7,795 bases of DNA from Acetofilamentum sp. (GTDB taxonomy: Bacteria; Bacteroidota; Bacteroidia; Bacteroidales; DTU049): contig DYON01000125.1 of the NCBI GenBank assembly GCA_020720525.1, positions 1 to 7,795 on the forward strand, in the 5' to 3' direction. The notes beneath the pieces are model-generated. The model was not told the origin of the DNA, did not search any database, and worked only from the letters and a program-made list of their open reading frames with translations. Positions 1-7,472 of this stretch are shown in pieces. Each line of letters starts with the position of its first letter. Position 1 is the stretch's first letter. Both the position numbers and the translations under genes were made by a program.

Positions 1-108
1 TAGTTGTGTTTTGAAAAACGGAATTTTTGAAAACTTTCGGACGGCAGTGATTTGCGATATTTACTTTTCGAATTTGAATGAAAAAACTCATTAATAAAAA
101 AGAAATCC

Positions 109-116
109 TAATTTTG
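109..116 (+). promoter_or_regulatory. Candidate Bacteroidota -7 promoter element upstream of the membrane protein gene
   Basis: The octamer TAATTTTG fits the TAnnTTTG -7 consensus of the Bacteroidota primary sigma factor. It would place transcription start near position 123, about 25 nt before the ATG at 148. The -33 half is weak: the nearest upstream TTTG (73-76) is about 32 nt away, whereas roughly 17-23 nt is expected. The call therefore rests on one short motif in AT-rich DNA. Confidence 0.33.
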
Positions 117-147
117 AGGTCGCAAAAATGAAAAAAATCTCATACTG

Positions 148-600
148 ATGAAAACAAGGAAAAAATCGATTCTTTTTGTTGCCCTTTGTGCGATGTCGGC
201 AATGGGTGGTGCATTTGGAGTGCTGCTTGGCGTTTTAAGTATAATAGATCTTGACCTGATTTCGTTTGCATCGTATGTGCCAGGCTATACTTCAATAAAA
301 TCGCTGACATACGGCGCAAGTTCTCTCTATCCTTATGCAAAAGTAGTTTTGTATGGTCTTTCGTTTGCTGGAGTTATTATGATGTTTCAGTTGCACAAAA
401 GAGGCTTCTATTTTTATGCTGTGGCACAAATTATTTTGCTCATTATTCCTTATTTGATGTGGAATCAGCTTGCCGCTCTCGTGTTTTTTAGCGATTTACC
501 CGATATGATATTCACTTTCGCCTTTATTGGTGCTTATTCTATTTATTTGCCAACAATGAATCAGGCATCTTTGTCCGAAGCGAGTGGTATCGAAAAATAG
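148..600 (+). CDS. Four-helix inner-membrane protein of unknown function
   Basis: I do not recognise a family. The 150-residue product begins with a basic stretch (MKTRKK), followed by a long hydrophobic helix at about residues 7-30. A polar, probably extracytoplasmic loop covers about 31-62, and three further hydrophobic segments lie at about 63-80, 86-108 and 114-133. The tail is short and polar. This suggests a four-pass cytoplasmic-membrane protein with both ends inside. No catalytic or binding motif is visible. The ATG at 148 is the first in frame that gives the positively charged leader; there is no Shine-Dalgarno sequence, which is usual in Bacteroidota. The last 40 bp overlap the 3' end of the convergent histidine kinase gene. 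The good hydrophobic pattern and stop-free frame support a real gene, but its role is open. Confidence 0.7.
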   Translation: MKTRKKSILFVALCAMSAMGGAFGVLLGVLSIIDLDLISFASYVPGYTSIKSLTYGASSLYPYAKVVLYGLSFAGVIMMFQLHKRGFYFYAVAQIILLIIPYLMWNQLAALVFFSDLPDMIFTFAFIGAYSIYLPTMNQASLSEASGIEK

Positions 601-2633
601 AATGTTGTACCTAAGTTTGGAACACTTTCGAGCCATATTCGGCCCTTATTCTTTTCAACAAAGTCTTTACACAAAACAAGCCCTAACCCACTTCCTTTTT
701 CGCTGGCTGTTCCAGTGCGAATATGCGCTTGGCCTAAACTGAACAATTGTTCTTGTTGTTTTTTCTCAATCCCTATTCCACTGTCTTTGACAAAGAAAAC
801 ACATTCGTTGCCATCGGTTCGAAATCCTACTTCAATCATGCCTCCAAGGGGAGTAAACTTCACCGCATTCGACATCAGATTGCGAATAACGGTGTTGAGC
901 ATATTGATATCGGAAAAAACGATGGTGCTTTGGTTGCTTGGGGTAACAATTATTTTTATCTGTTTGGTTTTGATTGATGCTTCGTGCAAATCGATGTTTT
1001 CGTCAATGATATAATGAGCTTCGAACCGACTTGGATTGTAGCTCAATCGGCCAGTTTGCGACCGCGACCACATCAATAGATTCTCGAGTAAATTTCCAGT
1101 TCGGTTTACGATTTTCTCAAATTCATCAATCAGCGATTGGCGCTCTTCAAGCAAAAGAGAATCGTAGTCGCGCTTCATGATTCGAACAAAACTAACCATG
1201 CTTGCAAGTGGATTGCGCAAATCGTGCGAAATAATCGAGAAAAACTGGTCTTTCGAATTGTTCGACTCGGCCAATTTGCCTTCGCTAAGTTTCAATTGTT
1301 CGTTTATGGCAACCAATTGCTGGTTGGCTTCGTCGAGTCTGCGGCTGTTTTTGTGGCGTTCGGTCGATTGATAAACCAAGAGACCAATCAGAACAATAGC
1401 AAATGCCAAACCAATCAGAAGATAGTATCGAATGAATCGATTGTTCTCAATTTTAAGCCGATCGATAATTGATTGCTGACGCAAAATTTTGTTTTCCGAT
1501 TCGAGCTGATTATAAGCATTCTTTTTTTCGACATCGGCCAAATATTTCATCTGGTCTTGCCCAAAAACCGAATCGTTGAGTGCTACTTGGTGCGTTCGGG
1601 CTATGTACGCATTCGTAAAATCGCCGCGTTGTTCGTAAAGAGTTGCGAGCATTTCGTAGGCATCAATCAATTCGCGTTTTGCACCCAACTCGGTTCCAAT
1701 ACTGATTGCTTTGTTCAGGTGATTGAGTGCCAAGGATTGCTGACCCAAATGAAAGTTTGCCCCCGCAATATTGATGTGCGAAATCATGATGCTGTGCTTG
1801 TCGCCCAATTTTAATTTCATGGCGAGCGAAAGTTGGTAATACTCTAGTGCTTTGTTGAAGCTGCCATCTTCGTTGTACAAAAGGCCAATATTCCCATAAG
1901 CAATCGATAAAAGGCGAGCATCGTTGAATTCCTCTCCAATGCTAACACACTTGAAGAGTAGGTCTTCGGCGTCTTGTTTACGCCCAGTTTTGTTGTAGAT
2001 AATTGCGATGTTGAGATATGTTTTTCCCATCCCGATACGGTCGTTTTCGGAACTGAAAATCTCGAGAGCTTTTTGATAGTTGGTGAGTGCTGTTTTGGAA
2101 TTGCCCATGTTGTCGTAAACGATTCCCATCAGATTATAAGCCATTGCCATTATTTGCAAATCTTCGGCTTGTCGCGATAAGATTAAAGCATTCGATGCGT
2201 ATTCGAGGGCTTTTGGGTAATCGGACAATCTGTTGCTTATTGATGCAAGGTCGAGTAAGGCCTGTGCTGTATTGTGTACATCGCCGAGTTCTTTAAATAA
2301 GGCAATAGCGTGCATCAGATTCGAATAAGCCAATTCGTATTCGCCCGTAATGATTTTCAAATTGCCAATTTGCATATACGCCATAGCAAGACCTTCCTTG
2401 TAGTTCATGCTATCGCTCAAGGTGATAGATCGCTGTAATATCGATTCGGCTGCGTGTGGATTGGTTTTTGCATATTCATGACCAAGAATTAACATGATGT
2501 TCACTTTGGCAGTGTCCGATTTTTTAGACAATAGCTTTTCCAAGCTATCGATGCTTTGCTGCTGTGCATTTACACCGACAGAAATAATCAACAACAAAAG
2601 AGTGTAAAATATTGAATATTTGAATTTTGCCAT
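561..2633 (-). CDS. Periplasmic-TPR sensor histidine kinase (no receiver domain)
   Basis: This is a membrane sensor kinase of 690 residues that would autophosphorylate on histidine and pass phosphate to a separate response regulator. A signal peptide (about 1-23, ending VNAQ) leads into helical TPR repeats at about 40-350, recognisable from repeats such as KALEYASNAL and KALEYYQLSL, each with preceding A..Y...G positions. A coiled-coil stretch lies at about 365-400 and a single transmembrane helix at about 402-422. The HisKA H-box is SIISHDLRNP with phospho-acceptor H470. The HATPase domain has an N-box NLMSNAVKF (585-593), G1 DSGIG (617-621) and G2 GSGLGL (647-652), so all catalytic motifs look intact. 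The TPR array should sit in the periplasm as the input or protein-interaction module. No response regulator is adjacent in the window, so it is an orphan as far as can be seen. It is divergent from prkA and overlaps the membrane protein gene at its 3' end. Confidence 0.95.
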   Translation of the reverse strand: MAKFKYSIFYTLLLLIISVGVNAQQQSIDSLEKLLSKKSDTAKVNIMLILGHEYAKTNPHAAESILQRSITLSDSMNYKEGLAMAYMQIGNLKIITGEYELAYSNLMHAIALFKELGDVHNTAQALLDLASISNRLSDYPKALEYASNALILSRQAEDLQIMAMAYNLMGIVYDNMGNSKTALTNYQKALEIFSSENDRIGMGKTYLNIAIIYNKTGRKQDAEDLLFKCVSIGEEFNDARLLSIAYGNIGLLYNEDGSFNKALEYYQLSLAMKLKLGDKHSIMISHINIAGANFHLGQQSLALNHLNKAISIGTELGAKRELIDAYEMLATLYEQRGDFTNAYIARTHQVALNDSVFGQDQMKYLADVEKKNAYNQLESENKILRQQSIIDRLKIENNRFIRYYLLIGLAFAIVLIGLLVYQSTERHKNSRRLDEANQQLVAINEQLKLSEGKLAESNNSKDQFFSIISHDLRNPLASMVSFVRIMKRDYDSLLLEERQSLIDEFEKIVNRTGNLLENLLMWSRSQTGRLSYNPSRFEAHYIIDENIDLHEASIKTKQIKIIVTPSNQSTIVFSDINMLNTVIRNLMSNAVKFTPLGGMIEVGFRTDGNECVFFVKDSGIGIEKKQQEQLFSLGQAHIRTGTASEKGSGLGLVLCKDFVEKNKGRIWLESVPNLGTTFYFSIPLASDKDA

Positions 2634-2656
2634 GAACTAATTCTCATTCGTGGGGA

Positions 2657-2664
2657 CAAATATA
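2657..2664 (-). promoter_or_regulatory. Candidate Bacteroidota -7 promoter element for the histidine kinase gene
   Basis: Read on the minus strand this is TATATTTG, an exact fit to TAnnTTTG, ending 23 nt before the kinase ATG. It predicts a short leader of about 17 nt. No TTG is visible at the expected -33 distance; the upstream sequence is a run of alternating A and T. The position is good and the second half-site is missing. Confidence 0.42.
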
Positions 2665-2754
2665 ATATTTATATGTATATAGTTGTCGTTTCGGATAAAA
2701 TTTTATTTTAAAGTCGATGAAATTAGATTTTTAGCAACTCTACTCGGTATTGCT

Positions 2755-2770
2755 CTCATTTGAAAATGAG
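2755..2770. repeat. Short palindrome, possible operator
   Basis: The sequence is CTCATTT, then GA, then AAATGAG: perfect 7-bp arms with a 2-nt centre. The tiny centre makes an RNA hairpin terminator unlikely and is more in keeping with a dimeric protein binding site. It lies between the two divergent starts. A single copy in AT-rich DNA could still be chance. Confidence 0.3.
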
Positions 2771-3037
2771 GTATTTAACAATGGTGGTTGATGAATTTGT
2801 CAATTTCGATGATAACTAAATGTAATCCATTGTTTTTCGATGAAAGATTGCTGTCCACTTCGAAAACGGTCGCTGTTTTTTGATTTTGGTGTTAACCTCT
2901 CTTTTGTTGTCCTGATTTATGAATAGCGGTTTTTTTTGTTTTTTCAACGAAAGACAAGTTTTTTTTCAACTTTTTTCGTCAAGCCAAAAAATCACATTAT
3001 CTTGTGGTCGATTTCTAAAACGTAAAAACTATCAAGC

Positions 3038-5122
3038 ATGGCAAAAAAGATTATTGCTCAGGAAATATCAACGCAGCCTTTATCGTTGGCTGATCATCTA
3101 ACAAAAGTACAATTGGGCGAGCGCCGTTTCGAGAATGTTTTTCAATCGGTTTCGAGGATGATTCTCGATGGTCCTGGTAAGGTTGACAAAACTACCATCA
3201 ATGGCAAAACAACCTACGATTTTATGCTTTTTCGCGAAGGCAAAAAGCATATCATTGGAATGTACGACGAAATCAATTCGTTTGTGTCGTTTGTGAAAGA
3301 TGCCGCCGAAGGTGGTAGCTCGTCCGAAATGGCTTTTGTGCTTATTGGAGAACCTGGAAATGGAAAAACATATTTTGTCGATTTCTTGAGTGCAAAATAC
3401 CGCGAATTTGCTACTTTACCTGAGAATATGCGTTATACATTTCGTTTCAACAATGTAGATGCTACGGGTCGATATGGGAAAATTAACCGCATCGAAAGCC
3501 AAACCTACGAAGATCCGATGATTTTGGCTATGAATCTTTTCGATAAAGCCGACGAAAACAAGTTGTTTATTTCGAAATTGGGATTCGACGACAAACAAAT
3601 TGAGAAAATGTATAGGGCTTACCGACCTCTTGGCGCCTGTTCTTATTACATTTACAATCAAATGAAGGAGTACTTTGGCTCGGTTGAGAAGTTGCTCGAA
3701 AATATCGACATTATTCCTGTGCCAGTAAGCGAATCGCGCGGAACACTTACCGGAAAATATGCAGCAAAGGACAAAATTACCAGTAGCGCGGTCGATTTGC
3801 TTGGCGACGAAAGCATAAGCCGTTTGCTGCATCTTGCCGATGCCGACAATCCGTATCGTTTCGATTTGCGCCGTGGTGCCTTAGCTCGTGTGGCTTGCGG
3901 TGGAATTCATTTTGCCGACGAAATTTTCAAAAACAAACGCGACCTTGTGCAGGTATATTTGGGCGTGATTCAAAATCGTACCATCGAAATGGAAGGTTTC
4001 AAATGGCCACTCGATACCTTAATTGTTGCTACATCGAACAATGCTGAGTTTGCTCGATTCCAAGAAGAAAAAGAACAAGCTCCCATCATCGACCGTTGTC
4101 GTCTTACTTACATGTCGCACAACACCAATCTGCATTTGCAAAAACAGCTTACAAGCTATTCGTTGGGTGGAGCCGAAAAAACCACCTTCATGGGTAAGAA
4201 GCTGCATATCGATCCCAATCTCAACCAAGCTTTATCGACGGCATTTATTCTCACTCGTATGCCACAGAACGAAAAACTCAATCCAGTCGAAATGATGAAA
4301 TTGGCTGCAGGCGAAGTTGCGGGCGAAAAAAGCATCCGAACATTGGCCGAAGTCGTAAACGAACTCAACTCCGATCCCGATATCACTCGCCGTTTCGGAC
4401 AAAAAGGTTTGGGACATCGCAATCTCGGTCGCGCCATTCAGATTTTGCTCGAACAAAGCGAAACGCAAGAAGGTGAATGTATGTATGCATACGATGTTTT
4501 CACATCAATCGATAAGGTTATACTCGATTATGTGCAAGATCAGAACGATCGTATCAAGTTTCAGAACGACGTTAAAATTGCCCGCAAACTACATCGCGAA
4601 AACATTATGACGGCCATTTTTAATGCCTACATGAACGAAGCCAACGCCATCGAAAAAGATGTAATGAACTACGTGAATATGATTATTGGTATCGATGCCA
4701 AAAACTTGGGACCCAATCGTATTTGGACCTATCAAGATCCTCAAACCAAAAAGCTGGTGAGTGTTCGCATCGACGAATCGTATATCAACAGTGTTGAAGA
4801 ACGTCTCGGACTCAAGAGCGAAGAGCAGAAGCAGAGTTTTCGCACCACCATCACCAAGATTTATGGACAGAAGATGATCACCGAGCCCAATTACAACTTC
4901 ATGGACAACAACGATTTGGTGAAAGCGGTTACAGATGTTCGCCTAAAGAGCGATATTGCAGGAGCTGGAAGTTTGGTTGGTGCGTTGTCGAATCGAAACA
5001 ACGAAGACAACAACAGGCTTTATCACCGTATGATTGACACCATGGTAAAAATGCTCGGCTATTGTCCCACATGCGCCGAAAAAACCATTGAATATTTCTG
5101 CACACAAGACGACGCGAATTAA
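3038..5122 (+). CDS. prkA: PrkA-family AAA+ serine protein kinase (YeaG homologue)
   Basis: This is a 694-residue PrkA/YeaG family protein, somewhat longer than E. coli YeaG (about 644). The family combines an AAA+ ATPase core with a C-terminal kinase-like domain. It is reported as a serine kinase in E. coli and Bacillus and also as an ATP-dependent protease in Bacillus. It acts in starvation and stationary-phase or sporulation responses. Seen here are a Walker A GEPGNGKT (104-111), a Walker B-like IHFADE (290-295), a sensor-1-like stretch LIVATSNNAEF after it, and a probable arginine-finger region IIDRCRL (D352, R353). The C-terminal third (about 520-690) is the PrkA C-terminal region. It ends in a CPTC motif (C676, C679), four bases of protein that could bind metal or be redox-active. 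The ATG at 3038 (MAKKII) has no Shine-Dalgarno sequence. The gene heads a co-directional cluster, with yeaH 53 bp downstream. The PrkA kinase assignment is by family; no substrate can be read from the sequence. Confidence 0.95.
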   Translation: MAKKIIAQEISTQPLSLADHLTKVQLGERRFENVFQSVSRMILDGPGKVDKTTINGKTTYDFMLFREGKKHIIGMYDEINSFVSFVKDAAEGGSSSEMAFVLIGEPGNGKTYFVDFLSAKYREFATLPENMRYTFRFNNVDATGRYGKINRIESQTYEDPMILAMNLFDKADENKLFISKLGFDDKQIEKMYRAYRPLGACSYYIYNQMKEYFGSVEKLLENIDIIPVPVSESRGTLTGKYAAKDKITSSAVDLLGDESISRLLHLADADNPYRFDLRRGALARVACGGIHFADEIFKNKRDLVQVYLGVIQNRTIEMEGFKWPLDTLIVATSNNAEFARFQEEKEQAPIIDRCRLTYMSHNTNLHLQKQLTSYSLGGAEKTTFMGKKLHIDPNLNQALSTAFILTRMPQNEKLNPVEMMKLAAGEVAGEKSIRTLAEVVNELNSDPDITRRFGQKGLGHRNLGRAIQILLEQSETQEGECMYAYDVFTSIDKVILDYVQDQNDRIKFQNDVKIARKLHRENIMTAIFNAYMNEANAIEKDVMNYVNMIIGIDAKNLGPNRIWTYQDPQTKKLVSVRIDESYINSVEERLGLKSEEQKQSFRTTITKIYGQKMITEPNYNFMDNNDLVKAVTDVRLKSDIAGAGSLVGALSNRNNEDNNRLYHRMIDTMVKMLGYCPTCAEKTIEYFCTQDDAN

Positions 5123-5175
5123 CGATTCGTTGGGACTCATTATTTCATCTCTAACGAAAACGTCAAACCGAAACA

Positions 5176-6522
5176 ATGAACGAAAACCAATTCAATAGTA
5201 AATCGCTTACTCCCGACGAATACATCGAACGAGAGCAGGCGATTATTGATTCGCTGAGCAAAATACCCAACAGCAACTTTATGGAGCGGCAATTTGTATC
5301 GTTGTACGATTTCCACGACTGGATGGTATTGCCAGGTTATCACACTCCGGCACACGACGCTCGGCTCATGCTTAGGTCGCTCGAAGATTTGCTCGAACAA
5401 GATCGCAAACGCGAAGAAGATGGCTTCACCCGCCGCATAAGGCTCGGAAAATTGGTAAAACCTGGTAAAGGCAAGAAAAGCAAAATTGTGATTGTTCCAA
5501 CCACCACCGAACCCAAATTCTATCACGACGATAGTGTTACCGACGAAGAAACCACAGGTGGTTCGGGCGAAGGCGAAGAAGGCGAAGTGATTGGTCAACA
5601 AAAAGCACAACCCGAACCTGGCGAGGGCGAAGGACAAGGCGCTGGTCAAGGCGAGGGTGGAGGACACGAAACTGGCTCCGATGTATATGATTTGGGCCGA
5701 ATTCTGACGCAGAAGTTCCAGTTGCCCAACATTAAACCTAAAGGCAAAAAGCGTAGCTTATCGAAAATCACCTACGACCTCACAGATCGCAATCGTGGGT
5801 TTGGTCAATTGCTAGATAAAAAAGCAACCATCAAACGAATTGTTGAAACCAATATTCAACTTGGCAACATTCATATAGGCGAGCCAGTCGATACCGACAA
5901 ACTTATTATTGGCCCTCGCGATCAGGTGTTTAGAATTCTCTCTGCCGAGAAAGATTTCGAAAATCAGGCAATGGTGTTTTTTGTTCGCGACTATAGTGGT
6001 TCTATGCAAGGAAAACCAACCGAAGCCATTGCAACCCAGCATTTGTTTATTTACAGCTGGTTGATGTATCAGTTTAGCAACAATGTGGTGAGCCGCTTCA
6101 TTGTTCACGATACCGAAGCCAAAGAAGTTGACGATTTTCAGCAATACTATCAGCTACAGGTTGCGGGTGGAACCCGTGTTGCACCTGCTTTTACGTTGGT
6201 AAATAAAATTATTGCCGACGAAAATCTGTCTCGCGACTACAATATTTATGTTTTTTATGGAACCGATGGCGACGATTGGGATAGCGATGGCAAGGAACTT
6301 TCGGCCGAGCTTTTGAAGCTTTTGCCGGTTTCGAGTCGCGTAGGGTTTACGGTTGCCAAAAACTCGTGGACTAGCGAAAACCAGACAACGGTCGAAAAAA
6401 ACATTGCCAATGCTGGTTTTGCCGAAAGAAGGAGTAAAGAATTTCGCATCGACGGTTTTTCGGCCGATACCGCCGACGAAAACCGAATCATTGAATCTAT
6501 TAAAAAACTGGTGAGCGATTAG
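5176..6522 (+). CDS. yeaH: YeaH/DUF444 family VWA-like protein, PrkA partner
   Basis: This 448-residue protein belongs to the DUF444 (UPF0229) family, close to E. coli YeaH (about 427 residues). Family members are encoded next to prkA and act with it in sustained starvation responses. The C-terminal half is a von Willebrand A-like fold with an intact MIDAS metal site. DYSGS (272-276) gives the DxSxS motif, T333 in AGGTR is the expected threonine, and TDGDDW (363-368) supplies the later aspartate. HDTEAKEVDDF (about 311-321) is the family signature. The N-terminal part carries a Gly/Glu/Gln-rich low-complexity linker (about 128-168), followed by the QLPNIKPKGKKR stretch that matches the family's ALPNL segment. 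The protein is expected to be cytosolic and to bind a divalent cation and a partner, probably PrkA or SpoVR; that partner choice is inference. It lies 53 bp after prkA and is probably co-transcribed. It ends in TAG, 21 bp before the dinD-like gene. Confidence 0.95.
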   Translation: MNENQFNSKSLTPDEYIEREQAIIDSLSKIPNSNFMERQFVSLYDFHDWMVLPGYHTPAHDARLMLRSLEDLLEQDRKREEDGFTRRIRLGKLVKPGKGKKSKIVIVPTTTEPKFYHDDSVTDEETTGGSGEGEEGEVIGQQKAQPEPGEGEGQGAGQGEGGGHETGSDVYDLGRILTQKFQLPNIKPKGKKRSLSKITYDLTDRNRGFGQLLDKKATIKRIVETNIQLGNIHIGEPVDTDKLIIGPRDQVFRILSAEKDFENQAMVFFVRDYSGSMQGKPTEAIATQHLFIYSWLMYQFSNNVVSRFIVHDTEAKEVDDFQQYYQLQVAGGTRVAPAFTLVNKIIADENLSRDYNIYVFYGTDGDDWDSDGKELSAELLKLLPVSSRVGFTVAKNSWTSENQTTVEKNIANAGFAERRSKEFRIDGFSADTADENRIIESIKKLVSD

Positions 6523-6543
6523 AATGCAATAAAAACAGGTTTT

Positions 6544-7377
6544 ATGAGAGACAACTCCGTTTTCGAGAAAATAAAAAAACTGAACGAAATAGGTCAGGAA
6601 TACTGGAGTGCCAGAGAGTTATTTGTTGTGCTTGAATACAGCAAATGGGATAAGTTTATTCATGTAATCGAAAAAGCAAAGTTATCCTGCACAAACTCTG
6701 GGCAAGAACCGAATGATCATTTTCCCCGAATGGAGAAATTGATAGATTTACCCAAAGGAGCTAAAAGAGATATTGGCGATATTCATCTGAGTCGATATGC
6801 TTGCTATTTGATTGTGCAGAATGCAGACCCTTCTAAAGAAGTAGTTGCTTTGGCACAAACTTATTTTGCTATTCAAACTCGCAAGCAAGAAATCGCAGAA
6901 GATCATTTTCGAGAACTTCAATCAGAAGAAGACAAACGTGTTTTTCTGCGTAAAGAAATGGCTGACCACAACAAGAAATTGGCAGACGCTGCAAAAAAAG
7001 CTGGTGTTATAGAACCATGGGAATAGGCTGTATTTCAAAACCATGGCTATATGGGTTTATACAATGGTTTGGGGGCAAAAGAAATTCACACTAAAAAAAG
7101 TCTAAAAAAAGGAGAAAATATACTTGACCACATGGGAAGTACCGAATTAGCCGCTAATCTTTTTCGAGCTACCCAAACCGAAGAGAAGTTGAAAAGAGAA
7201 AATATCAAAGGAAAGCTGAATGCCAATAAAACGCATTTTGAAGTGGGTCAGAAAGTTAGGCAAACCATAAAGGAATTAGGTGGAACAATGCCCGAGGATT
7301 TGCCTACGGAAGATAGCATCAAGAAAATAGAAAGCAGCAAGAAAAAATCCATAAACCCACCGAACAAAAAGAAATAA
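6544..7377 (+). pseudogene. dinD: DinD-family DNA-damage-inducible protein, split by an in-frame amber stop
   Basis: The reading frame would encode 277 codons, matching the usual DinD length of about 275-280, but codon 161 (7024-7026) is TAG. Codons 1-160 carry the N-terminal DinD domain with SAREL (22-26), LSRYACYLIVQN (82-93) and AQTYFAIQTR (104-113). In the same frame after the stop come FQNHGY (about 164-169), ILDHMGSTELAANLF (about 193-207) and VRQTIKELGGTMPEDLP (about 238-254), the family's C-terminal signatures. From memory of relatives, the stop sits where an aromatic or similar residue precedes the A-[VI]-FQNHGY motif, so one base change of TAT or TAC would suffice. E. coli DinD is LexA-controlled and blocks RecA-mediated strand exchange. 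All 14 serines avoid TCG, unlike prkA and yeaH, suggesting transfer. Possible products are a 160-residue fragment and a weak restart at ATG 7051, which has no Shine-Dalgarno sequence. Inactivation is most likely; suppression or sequencing error remain possible. Confidence 0.86.
7013..7046 (+). repeat. AACCATGG direct repeat bracketing the amber codon
   Basis: AACCATGG occurs at 7013-7020 and 7039-7046, with the TAG at 7024-7026 between. Because CCATGG is its own complement, the two copies could also pair as a 6-bp stem with a 20-nt loop holding the stop codon. The first copy encodes EPW of the reading frame and the second overlaps the NHG codons. A functional role is unproven and chance is plausible. 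Confidence 0.4.
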
Positions 7378-7464
7378 ATCGTGTTGGTAAGTCAATGCGA
7401 AAAACTTTGCTACTACAATCAAAGCTGACTCGTATCATCAAATCGACAAAGTGAGTTTGCTAAC

Positions 7465-7472
7465 AAAGGAGG
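7465..7472 (+). promoter_or_regulatory. Strong Shine-Dalgarno sequence before spoVR
   Basis: AAAGGAGG lies 4 nt before the ATG at 7477, which fixes that start. None of the other genes in the window has a comparable site. In-frame sequence upstream reaches a TGA at 7426 without another ATG. Confidence 0.65.

Larger units (their letters stand above)
2634..3037. other. Non-coding divergent intergenic region between kinase gene and prkA
   Basis: This 404-bp spacer separates the divergent kinase and prkA starts and must hold both sets of control signals. Visible contents are a -7 element for the kinase near 2657-2664, a palindrome at 2755-2770, and the heptamer TCGATGA at 2714-2720, 2806-2812 and 2837-2843. 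A T-rich stretch follows, with TTTTTTCAAC at 2939-2948 and again at 2961-2970. Just before prkA, TTATCTTGTG (from about 2997) only loosely resembles a Bacteroidota -7 box, so no prkA promoter is called. I see no convincing protein-coding frame, tRNA or rho-independent terminator. Confidence 0.6.

Noticed and set aside
128..148. Six-codon ORF (MKKISY) whose TGA overlaps the ATG of the membrane protein gene
   Set aside because: It is too short and AAA-rich to support, has no ribosome site, and one-base overlaps of this kind arise by chance.
2919..3101. 60-residue frame running through the T-rich spacer into prkA
   Set aside because: Phe-rich composition comes from T-tracts, and it overlaps the prkA start in another frame.
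3416..3832. Minus-strand open frame of 138 codons inside prkA
   Set aside because: It is a shadow of prkA, created by the low frequency of antisense stops in this codon usage, with no recognisable domain.
5140..5667. Minus-strand open frame of 175 codons opposite the yeaH start
   Set aside because: Its Phe/Ala-rich sequence mirrors the GAA/GGC codons of the yeaH linker, and it opposes a clearly recognised family protein.
7024..7377. TAG recoding as pyrrolysine or a general alternative genetic code
   Set aside because: TAG ends two other genes here, the position is not a known recoding site, and a single nonsense change explains it more simply.
7405..7424. CTTTG/CAAAG inverted repeat after dinD as a terminator
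   Set aside because: The arms are only 5 bp, the loop is 10 nt and no T-run follows.
7395..7454. 19-codon ORF between dinD and spoVR (MRKTLLLQSK start)
   Set aside because: No ribosome site or recognisable sequence; likely chance.
7452..7459. TGAGTTTG as a -7 promoter box for spoVR
   Set aside because: It mismatches the TA of the consensus, lacks a -33 partner, and would start the RNA inside the Shine-Dalgarno sequence.
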